DNA of 64,000 nt from Anastatus disparis (Eukaryota; Arthropoda; Insecta; Hymenoptera; Eupelmidae): NCBI GenBank assembly GCA_017163975.1, contig JAFFSR010000249.1, positions 1,242,501 through 1,306,500 on the forward strand. Reading direction: 5' to 3'. Below the pieces are notes generated by a model. That model was not told where the DNA came from. It saw nothing but the letters and a program-made list of their open reading frames with translations, and ran no database searches. Below, piece by piece: positions 54,722-62,841 of the stretch. Each line of letters starts with the position of its first letter. The first letter of the stretch is position 1. A program made the position numbers and the translations under genes.

Positions 54722-56473
54722 ATGAAACACCAAAGAGTTGTAGAGGAGCTTCATAAACCTGCCAGACGTCGCTATCCCCGTCGAACATTTGATGTGCGAG
54801 GTCTCGATGAAACTTGGCAAGCTGATCTTGTACAGATGCAAGCTTATTCTCGAGATAACAAAGGCTACAAATACATGCTTACAGTTATAGATATTTTTTC
54901 CAAATACGCATGAGCCGTTCCTGTGAAACAAAAAACCGGAGCAGAAGTCTCTGCTGCGATGAAATCTACATTACGTCAAGAACGAGTTCCAAAAAATTTA
55001 CAAACAGATAAAGGCAAAGAGTTTTATAATAGTAATTTTAAAAATCTTATGCAACAATACAAGATCAACTTATACTCAACGTACAGTAATCTCAAAGCAT
55101 CTATTTGCGAACGCTTCAATCGTACTCTCAAACACAAAATGTGGATGAAGTTCAGCTTACGTGGTAGCTATAAATGGATCGATATTTTACCTGATCTGAT
55201 AAAATCTTACAACAATACAAAACATCGAACGATTGGTGCTAAACCAAAAGATGTTACAGTTGCAAATGCATCTCAGTTTCGCGCACGATTTGGTTAAAAA
55301 GTTGTGAGAAAAAAAGCAAAATTCAAGGTTAGTGATAAAATACGAGTAAGCAAGTTGAAACAAGTATTCGAAAAAGGATACACACCTAATTGGTCGGCTG
55401 AAATATTCACGATCGAACAAGTTAAAGCAACGCAGCCGACAACATACCGTCTCAAAGACTATCAAGATCAATCAATCGCTGGTGGCTGCTACGAAGAAGA
55501 ACTTCAGAAAGTTGTGACAGCCTTGGGGATCAGGAGGTTGCACTAAATTTATAAAAATATATAAGCTGTAATTAATTAACAAAAAAAAAGAGAAACTTTA
55601 TTTAAGAATTTTGTACAGTAATAGTACGCTCGCTCAAAATGGACGCCAGCCGCGTATAGCGTACGCGACGCCGCTTGCACTAATTACATAACTATCGGCA
55701 CGACGAAAAGTAAATATTAACAAAAACGTAAGCTAAAAGGGACACGAGCAATAAACACACAACAAAAGAAAGAATTAGAAAAGCACGAAGGGAATATATG
55801 CAATAGAATGCGCACGAGATCGCCCAGCACACACGTCGTAATAGACAGGAAGAAATGATATTATTTTAATTAGCAATCGTGCACTCGCAACAATTTTAAG
55901 CACAATAAAATAACTTAGAGAATATTAAATTTATCTATTCTCGCTCACACTAACTACGATAATTGTAACACACAACCAGAAAAGTATTACGCAATATCGC
56001 AAGTCGAAACGCTCTTTATCGGACGGAATAATTTAATGCATTCCTTCTGGTCTATGCTCAGCTTCATTTCTCTTGCTGTACGCTGCGCGCACCGCAAGAG
56101 AGAGACACGATTCTAAACGGATCCAAGCTCAGCTACTCGAGTTAAGTTGCTCGCTAGCTATATCAGTGCCCATTGTACGTGCTTTATAAATTCGCACGTG
56201 TGTGCCAACGATTTTGGGTTATGCTTTTAACTATTTGACTCGCGTGGTCTGCTTTCCATCTTGCCCGTAGTTAGATGCTCCCTTCTGTCAGCTATATGCG
56301 CCACAAATAAACATATACGTAAGATGGCCAATCTGCCATGTTACAAAGTCAAGTATCCAGACGTTTATCTTGTAGAAAAAGTTCTTAAGAGACGTGGGAA
56401 TCAAGTATACGTAAAGTGGCTCGGCTTCGATAGTACTCATAATAGTTGGATCGACAAAACATCAGTCCAATAA
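54722..56473 (+). pseudogene. Polinton integrase with C-terminal chromodomain, split by an LTR
   Basis: Core block 54722-55512: PARRRYPRRTFDVRGLDETW, then the catalytic triad Asp (WQADLVQMQ), Asp (NLQTDKGKEFYN) and Glu (SICERFNRTLK), and the DNA-binding SH3-like region FEKGYTPNWSAEIFTIEQV. In-frame TGA at 54911-54913 (site of a usually conserved Trp) and TAA at 55295-55297. Second block 56350-56473: VYLVEKVLKRRGNQVYVKWL and NSWIDKTS, a chromodomain. The two blocks meet in frame when the 833 bp LTR (TSD AAGT) is disregarded, so the chromodomain is this integrase's own C-terminus, as in other Polinton integrases. It would insert the element and may steer it to modified chromatin (family knowledge). 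Confidence 0.88.
55513..56345. mobile_element. Solo LTR in the integrase gene
   Basis: 833 bp starting TGTGACAGCC and ending TGTTACA; AAGT at 55509-55512 and 56346-56349. GC-richer than its surroundings, with a TATA-like CTTTATAAATTCGC at ~56180. Not similar at the ends to the LTR at 52359, so a different family. The short ORF from 56261 that seems to lead into the chromodomain borrows its first codons from this LTR. Confidence 0.88.
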
Positions 56474-56479
56474 GTACTC

Positions 56480-57274
56480 ATGTATCATACGGAGCAAAGT
56501 CGTTTTGACAGTTTTAAAAACTGGCCTTTGACTTTTTTAAAACCCAAAGATCTGGCCACCGCAAGATTTTATTACACAGGTGAAATTGACAAAGTCTGTT
56601 GTTTTGAATGCTATACAGAGATCTGTAGGTGGGAAATTGGTGAGGATCCATTATTAGAACATAAGAAATGGAATAGTCGCTGCCGTTTCCTTCGAAATAT
56701 AATTCCTACAGATAATTCTTTACAAAATATATGTAAAGTTTGCTTCGATAAAGGGATAGAGATAGCATTTTTACCGTACGGAAATTGTTGCTGTTGTTAC
56801 CAATGCGCAAGTAAAGTTGAACAATGCGTAATCTGTAGAAGAAACATTAACTTAAGGGGACGCTGTATCTCTCTATCCTTTTCTAATTGAAAAATGTAAG
56901 TTTTTTGAAAATCTAGTGATTATTGATAGAAATTAAAGGTTGTCCGCTACTTGTTTAGTAAAAAGTAATATTTTCTCTGATGAGGACCAATTAATTTTGT
57001 TGCTTTTTTTTTCAAGTAAAGTTTGACATACTTACAAAATCCTAAGTAAGGCTAGAGAATACGTTATTTAAGTATGTCAAACTTTACTTGAAAAAAAAAG
57101 CAACAAAATTAGTTGGTCCTCATCAGAGAAAATATTAATTTTTACTAAACAAGTAGCGGACAACCCTTAATTTCTATCAATAATAACTAGTTTTCCCAAA
57201 AATTTACATTTTTTAATTAGAAAAGGATAGAGAGATACAGCGTCCTCTTAAGAGCAAGGGTATTTATATCTTAA
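56480..57274 (+). pseudogene. Inhibitor-of-apoptosis protein (BIR-RING), split by a MITE
   Basis: ATG 56480, seven bases after the integrase stop and in the same frame. Residues ~8-75 are a BIR domain: RFDSFKNWP, TARFYYTGEIDKVCCFEC and a zinc site with perfect C-x2-C-x16-H-x6-C spacing (CFEC...LEHKKWNSRC). Residues ~92-125 are a RING of the IAP type (ICKVCFDKG...CYQCASKVEQCVICRR), but the usual PCGH ligand pair reads PYGN, so two zinc ligands are missing. At codon 125 a 392 bp TTAA MITE (56856-57247) interrupts the gene; the few remaining codons and a stop follow at 57252-57274. As it stands translation ends inside the MITE at 56890. BIR domains bind caspases or their antagonists; loss of RING ligands suggests no ubiquitin-ligase activity (inference). 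Confidence 0.85.
56856..57247. mobile_element. 392 bp palindromic TTAA MITE
   Basis: TTAA at 56852-56855 and 57248-57251; ends GGGGACGCTGTATCTCTCTA and mirror (GAGATACAGCGTCCTC). Nearly perfect palindrome with a centre near 57055 (AAGTATGTCAAACTTTACTT at both sides). Related to 11375-11774. Young, judging by arm identity. Confidence 0.93.
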
Positions 57275-57436
57275 GCGCTTTCAACAAAAACATTTATTGT
57301 TTAGGAAGTGATCGGAGCCCCAACCTTTGCTCCCATCTGTGCGGTACAACCAAGAATCGCCACTTATGAACCCCTTACTCCGAAAAGTAAGAAGTACACC
57401 CGTGACTCGTATACCTCTCCGTTAACTTCCAAGCGC

Positions 57437-57775
57437 TTAAGCCAAGGAGAACTCAAGACCTTTTCCTTTATCATCATCTAAATACTTCACAAACAACTTA
57501 AAATTTTTAATGGCCTCTTGCAACTCGAAGTAAAACTTCTTATTCTCCTGTAAGGCTCTGCATGCGCGAGATGGAATAATAATGCGCCATTCGTGATCTA
57601 AAGTTGCCATCAATCTAAACTTATCCTTACATTTAACTAGTCTAAACTCACTCACATAATAAGTCTGATCTTTCTTCAAGGGGAATATATTCCCAATGGC
57701 ACGATGGACGCGTCCACGAGCTGCCTCGTTGAATTTATCAAGATCCATATTTCTCTGATCAAGGCTTCTTCTCAA
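57437..57775 (-). CDS. Small unknown protein, tandem copy A (112 aa)
   Basis: Intact ORF. Blocks shared with copy B: a start MDLDKFNE (ATG at 57748 matches B's start; the upstream ATG at 57775 adds nine residues), PLKKDQTYYVSEFRLVKCK, a short beta-rich stretch ending RIIIPSRACRALQE, then FYFELQEAIKNFKLFVKYLD and a LEFSLA end. Beta-strand/helix alternation is compatible with a small nucleic-acid-binding fold, but no family can be named with confidence. It lies between the IAP gene and a separate transposon, on the opposite strand to the integrase. Confidence 0.6.
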   Translation of the reverse strand: MRRSLDQRNMDLDKFNEAARGRVHRAIGNIFPLKKDQTYYVSEFRLVKCKDKFRLMATLDHEWRIIIPSRACRALQENKKFYFELQEAIKNFKLFVKYLDDDKGKGLEFSLA

Positions 57776-58002
57776 CAGAGACTAATGAAGAAATGGCTCA
57801 GGAGTTCTCTTAAATAGCATTTGCGTAGATCTTACCCTCCACAGAGAAAACTTTTTGTTTAGGAAGTGATGGGAGCCTCAACCTTCGCTCCCATCTGTGA
57901 GGTACAACCAAGAATCGCCACTTGTGAACCCCTTACTCTGAGTAAACTCAAAGTAGGAGGTGCACCCGTGACTCGTATACCTCTCCGTTAACTTTCATGT
58001 GC

Positions 58003-58272
58003 CTAAGCAAAGGAGAACTCGAGATCACTCTTGGTCTCGCCCAAATACTTTACAAACAACTTGTAGTGTTGAATGGCATCCAATAACTTATAATTAAAGT
58101 TCTCATCCTTCTTTAAGGCTAAGGAAACTCGAGTTGGCAGAAAAATGCGGAATTTACCATCTAAATCCGCAACAATACGGTCACCATACCGTGTTTGAAC
58201 TGATTTTAGTTCAGTCACCATGTAATCTTGATTTTTCTCCAACTCAATCTCATTCAAATGAGCAAGATCCAT
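58003..58272 (-). CDS. Small unknown protein, tandem copy B (89 aa)
   Basis: Intact ORF, start MDLAHLNEIELEKNQDYMVT, then ELKSVQTRYGDRIVADLDGK, FRIFLPTRVSLALKK, LDAIQHYKLFVKYLGETKSD and LEFSFA. Roughly 40-45% identical to copy A by eye, so the duplication is not new at the protein level although the flanks are close. Both copies being open despite divergence suggests past or present selection. Confidence 0.6.
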   Translation of the reverse strand: MDLAHLNEIELEKNQDYMVTELKSVQTRYGDRIVADLDGKFRIFLPTRVSLALKKDENFNYKLLDAIQHYKLFVKYLGETKSDLEFSFA

Positions 58273-58407
58273 CTAAAATGAATAAATTTTCTAAGTCCTT
58301 TAGAGTATGAAATTTCTTTTAAGTATAAAAATTTTAACTTACCTTAAATTTTTTTTTCTTGATAAAATTTCAAAGTCCTTTTTTAAATATTCCAATTTTT
58401 ACTGAGT

Positions 58408-58556
58408 TCTCTGCCTCTTGCTTGGTGGCTCTCGAGATAAAGGAATGACTTCTTCGGGCTCGTTGCCTTCTATAAGTAGTGATCTCCCTTCTACTTGAGC
58501 CACGATCCCCTCTTCTTGACTCACCCTCTTTATCTCAATAGCAGTATTAGGTATTT
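58408..58556 (-). pseudogene. C-terminal coding remnant with a basic tail
   Basis: On the minus strand ~48 codons are open up to a TAA: IEIKRVSQEEGIVAQVEGRS, then EPEEVIPLSREPPSKRQRTQ. No start codon; the upstream end is cut by the transposon boundary at 58554. The PPSKRQR end looks like a nuclear localisation signal. Unidentified. Confidence 0.4.
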
Positions 58557-59969
58557 AGTCCAGTCATTGAAGCATTTCAGCTGGAAATTTTGTCGGTTAG
58601 GATGGATTAACATGAAAATTTGTCAGTAGGTAAAGAATAGTCCGTAAAACAAAAGTTATATAATGCCGATGTGCGCTTTTGCCCAGGGGGCGGGAGCCGC
58701 CCCTTCTCGGGGGCGGTGAGAAAAAAAAGAAACCATATAATTCGATGTAAAAATCAATTTAAAGCAAAAAGTTTTTAATGAGTTTTTTTGTTAAATGAAT
58801 ACTTTTCGAGCTATAGGTGATTGAAAACATAGATTTTTAGTGTAAAAAAGCATGTTTTCTGACGGTTTTTCATGAAATAACTTGAAAAGTTTTGATTTTA
58901 TCAAAAAACTCATAAGAAACAAAAATAAAGCTTGTAGAAAAACAAAACGATTCCATTTTTAATCATTATTTTACATACAATACATAAGGAATTATAAATT
59001 ATTGAATATTAATACTGTTACGCTTGAAACTTTAAGAACAATATTCAACGTTAAATAACAGAAAAATGGCATACTTTTTGAGAAAAATGTATATGATATT
59101 TTTTGAAGGTATTGAGATTATCTTCTAAATCAATTTTGTTTTAAGTCAATAGTATAAAAATTAAAGGAGTTACAAGAAAAATAAAATTATTTTATATAGT
59201 TTGACAATAAAATTTCAATATTAAAACCACTGTCGTTAAGACAGGTTTTGAAATATAAAGAAATCCTTTTAGGGTTTATCTTATTTAGGTACCAACTATG
59301 TGTTCTAGAAGTTTTAGCAATTTAGGATGCTTATTTTTTAAAAAAATCAATCCTTTTTTTAAAATATCTTAATAATTAACAGATGTACGTAAAAAGTACT
59401 AAAGTTAAAAAATATAGCTTTTTTTCATGAATATTTTGCTTTTTTTTTATTTTTGTCCGATAAAAATCAACTGAGATATCAGTGTTAGAATTCTGTAATC
59501 AGAGCCAAGTACCACCTATTTTTGGCCCTTCAAACTAAAAAATCTCAAAAAATAAAACTTTTTAAAAATTGATATTTACATGACTTAAAGATGATACAAT
59601 TACCTACAAAATCCATTTTGGAACAATTAAAAAGCTTAAAAATTAGCGGAGTTATCATAAAAAAACCAATTGTACTTTTTCGGTAAAATTTTCGGAGCGC
59701 ATAAATTCGTTTATTTTCGAGTATTTTAGATACATACATATAAATATTTTACAGTTTCTTTGAGTCTGTACGGTATATAGCTTCTATTCTTTTCAGTTCC
59801 TATATGTATATTTTGTAAGTGGACATATATATATATATATCATATAAGTATAAACTCAGGTAGAAGAAAAGAAATGAGACTCTGTAGCTTGCCGATTTGA
59901 TATGGGACTGCGAAAGATATACAAATTAATAAATTAGAGAAAGTTAATTTATCTACGTATTTAGAAAAT

Positions 59970-60370
59970 ATGCGTTACCAGACCATTATTAAGGCTACAA
60001 CTAAAATAGCGCTGTAAAATTGTCATCATTAGTTCCAACAGTTGATGCTTTATGCGAACATTTTAAAAGAGTATATTTGCAAACGCAAATATGGTTAGGA
60101 AATAAAAATATTCTTCCGACAAATTGGGGATGGATCCATAAAGATGGTTTTTTACAGCCTACAAGAATGCTAAACCATTCTGCACCAGAACAACTTCTAA
60201 GAATGATTTTTTGCAACTGTAAGACTACTTGCGGTGCTAATTGCAGTTGCAAAAAATTAGGATTATTTTGTAACTCGACATGTGGAACATGCTCCGGTGA
60301 CAATTGTTTAAACTGTCCTCCGATTACAGATCCAGGAGAAGAAGAAGAAGTCGAAATTGATAATGAATAG
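59970..60370 (+). pseudogene. Transposon protein C-terminus with CXC (TSO1-like) cysteine motif
   Basis: Coding from about 59970 (CGTTACCAGACCATTATTAA) with a frameshift near 60014, then an open frame to 60370: LVPTVDALCEHFKRVYLQTQ, WLGNKNILPTNWGW, APEQLLRMIFCNCKT and the Cys-rich CNCKTTCGANCSCKKLGLFC ... CGTCSGDNC, ending in an acidic tail. This C-terminal module is common to many repeat-encoded proteins of insects. The catalytic part of the protein is missing, so the copy is internally deleted. Confidence 0.7.
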
Positions 60371-60433
60371 AATTTAAAAAAAATTGTTTGAAATTTAAGT
60401 GAAATATTTGTATTTTTTTAATTTGTTCTTATG

Positions 60434-60460
60434 ATAATAATAATAATAATAATAATAATT
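60434..60460. repeat. (AAT)n microsatellite
   Basis: About nine AAT units. Confidence 0.9.
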
Positions 60461-61254
60461 TTTAAGTTATGATAGTCTTATAATTTTAACCATAAATAGT
60501 CATTTTTAAATGTAAAATACTTAAATATATTCTAAATTCTATAATAAGACATAAAAAATATATTATTAATAGAATAAAAGTTATTAAATTATTAAAAGTA
60601 CTAAAGATTCGTTTTTTTGGCATTTTATCATCAAGGGTTGTTTTTAAGGGTTGAAATGTTACAATAAAATAAAAATCATTATAAACTGTGAAAAAATGTC
60701 TAATTTAATATAAATATGTCATTACAAAATAATTTACATGTTCAAAATTATTTTTTTCTATTTTTCATCGTAAGGGGTAGTTTTTAAGGGTTGAAATAAT
60801 GTAATAAATTAAAAATTATATCATAAACTTAAAACGTTAATATTTTTCCATAATTGTATCATAAAAATATTTTTTAATATTAAAAACTATATATGCTCTT
60901 TTTATTAAGTCAAAGGGGTGGTTTTTAAGGGTTGTAAAAATGCTTAATATTATTAATTATGTTCCACAATATTAAACAATACTTATTTCAGACATTCCAA
61001 GATTATTTTAATTATTTATAAGCGTAAATCGGCATTTTTACTATTTTTCAACTTTAAGGGTAGTTTTTACCCCTTTAAAGCAAAAAGCGCACCTCGCCGA
61101 TATATAACTTTTGATCTGTAGGGTAATATAAGCTTAATCCTAAAGTTTTATGAAAATCGGTGCTAACCGAAAGAATTTCCAGGTTATACCCTATTTTTGC
61201 CTCCGATGACTGAACTAATTAGATAAATCGCATAAATTACGTAGGCAGACATTG

Positions 61255-61342
61255 GGAAGGTGTTCTTAATAAGGCGTTTGCTATAAATATAGCTGTTTTA
61301 CTGTTCAGTAATCATTCCACAACTGAATATTGAAGAAGCAAT
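61255..61342 (+). promoter_or_regulatory. Core promoter of the second DDPN-tail gene
   Basis: GTTTGCTATAAATATAGC (61276-61293) with a TCAGTA initiator at 61315-61320, the right distance for a TATA-Inr pair; the ATG follows at 61343. Parallels 53357-53423. Confidence 0.6.
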
Positions 61343-62236
61343 ATGGTGGATTTTGAGCGAGAGAAAAATATATTACGACAACTTATTATAGTTCGTAAAG
61401 CCGTCAAGCGAAAATATGATGCATTAAAGTTCGAAAAAGAAAATTTTCAAAAAGCAATTAGTGAAACATTCAAACCCATTGTTGATCCTCTTCATGAACT
61501 CCTTGAAGTTTCTAAAAAGAAAAAGATAAGTCACGAAAAACAAAAATCATCGGAAATGGTCAAAGAAGTCATAGACGATAATCTGAATGAAACGAGCTCT
61601 GATCATGATAATGATGATTTATCAATGAACAATACTATTCGACATGTTACAGATTCTGAGTTTGAAACAGCAGACAGTGGAGAGGAATCTGATGATTTCG
61701 ACAAATATATATTTATGCTCAATGATGATCAATCCAATATTGATAAGATTTATGGTGTACGATAGGAACGTAAAGATTATATAATCGGTGATTCATTTAT
61801 ATACTTTAAAAATCAATTTATCAAAGTGAAAGATGTAAGATATCCAAAAACTCAGGGATTAATGGAACTTCTAATTACAAAACATCCTGATCGAACTCGA
61901 GTAACTTCAAGCGATATGAAGAATTATCGTTATATTTTCGGAACTACGAATGCTCACAAGAAACAATATAGAAATGATGGAGCCATTCGATCACGTATAA
62001 GTAAAAAATATACAGAAATTATCGCTCCTCTATTTTTTGAGAAAGAAGGAGGATTGGTGCCTCGATACGAAGTTTCACAGGGAAATGTGAAATTTGATGT
62101 TTACTGGGATAATCCAAATAAGCTTGTTGATCGGCTTCGTTTACTCGTTGCTGAGAGAAAAGCTGGTAATTCTAATCATATTAACGAAATTCATTCTATC
62201 GTTAAAGAGCTACGAGAAGCTGGTTATATATACTGA
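61343..62236 (+). pseudogene. DDPN-tail protein, paralogue 2, one in-frame stop
   Basis: 298 codons in one frame from ATG 61343 (MVDFEREKNILRQLIIVRKA) with a single TAG at 61763-61765. Same architecture as 53424-54272: basic coiled-coil start (KAVKRKYDALK), acidic middle (DSGEESDDFDK), DKIYGVR, then VKDVRYPKTQGLMELLITKH, NAHKKQYRNDGAIRSR, APLFFEKEGGLVPRYE and the tail VYWDNPNKLVDRLRLLVAER...ELREAGYIY. It has no ATPase in front and no integrase behind, so it is a dispersed piece of a second Polinton copy or an independent duplicate. Confidence 0.75.
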
Positions 62237-62399
62237 GATGTAAACCAACTCCTTGTGATATTGCGAATAAAGGTACATAAAAATTCCTCCTTATAACTTG
62301 GAATATCACTAAGAATATTACTATTCTTGCATATATTGGAATAGATCTATATGAATAAAACTGCATTACATATGGTGATATATTTCACAATATGGATTT

Positions 62400-62645
62400 T
62401 ACATTACCTTTATCAAATTTTATCTAATTTCGTCGAATGTTTATCGAATTTTCATCGAATTTTTATCGAATCACATCTAATCCCACCGAATTTTTGTCGA
62501 ATTTTCGTCGAATTTTGTAGAATCTTGTCGAATTTTTGTCGAATCTTGTCGAATTTTGTCGAATCTTGTCGAATTTTCGACGAATCTTGTCGAATTTTGT
62601 CGAATCTTGTCAAATTTTCGTCGAATCTTGTCGAATTTTGATCAT
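62400..62645. repeat. TCGAATTTT/TCGAATCTTG short tandem repeats
   Basis: About 20 units of 10-12 bp (TTGTCGAATCTTGTCGAATT). The plus-strand ORF over it is a Cys-Arg-Ile/Phe repeat product with no independent support. Confidence 0.85.
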
Positions 62646-62780
62646 ATATGTTAAATTTAAAATTCTTTGATTGAAGTTGCTAAATTCATATCTAATAACA
62701 TTTTTAAATCATGCTATCTAAAAATCATCTTGTTATCTTATAAATCATCTTATTAAAGTCTTACTCAACTCGTTATTTTA

Positions 62781-62841
62781 CTATAAATACAGATGATTTT
62801 ATATTTCAGGAACAGTATGCATCATAAGCATAAACAAACAA
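62781..62841 (+). promoter_or_regulatory. Core promoter of the FLYWCH gene
   Basis: CTATAAATACAG at 62781-62792, then an ACAGTATG initiator-like motif about 30 bp on (62812-62819); ATG at 62842. Third instance of the same TATA-Inr layout in this island. Confidence 0.5.

Larger units (their letters stand above)
57300..58272 (-). repeat. Tandem duplication (~560 bp) carrying two small genes
   Basis: TGTTTAGGAAGTGATCGGAG (57299) and TGTTTAGGAAGTGATGGGAG (57857) start matching segments: GGTACAACCAAGAATCGCCA, GTGACTCGTATACCTCTCCG and then the C-terminal codons of a gene each. The 3' flank is better conserved than the genes. Confidence 0.85.
58554..61221. mobile_element. 2.7 kb transposon with ~130 bp inverted ends and a CXC-protein fragment
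   Basis: Left end TTAGTCCAGTCATTGAAGCA and mirrored right end TTAGTTCAGTCATCGGAGGC; the similarity continues inward through CTGGAAATT.T.TCGGTTAG and AAAGTTATATA..CG..GTGCGCTTTT. The interior has the protein fragment at 59970-60370 and otherwise AT-rich sequence with repeated AAGGGTAGTTTTTAAGGGTTG words (60640-61070). Superfamily not assigned. Its target separates the small-gene cluster from the second DDPN-tail gene. Confidence 0.7.

Noticed and set aside
56261..56473. Free-standing chromodomain gene
   Set aside because: The chromodomain is the C-terminus of the integrase, separated from it by a solo LTR with AAGT duplications; the apparent start lies in the LTR.
56324..56890. Chromodomain-IAP fusion protein
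   Set aside because: The frames match, but the chromodomain ends where the integrase naturally ends and the IAP has its own ATG, so same-frame proximity is probably coincidence.
60001..60303. 100-codon minus ORF
   Set aside because: Antisense of the CXC-protein fragment.
62351..62641. 96-codon ORF with Cys-Arg-Ile repeats
   Set aside because: Translation of the TCGAATTTT tandem repeat.
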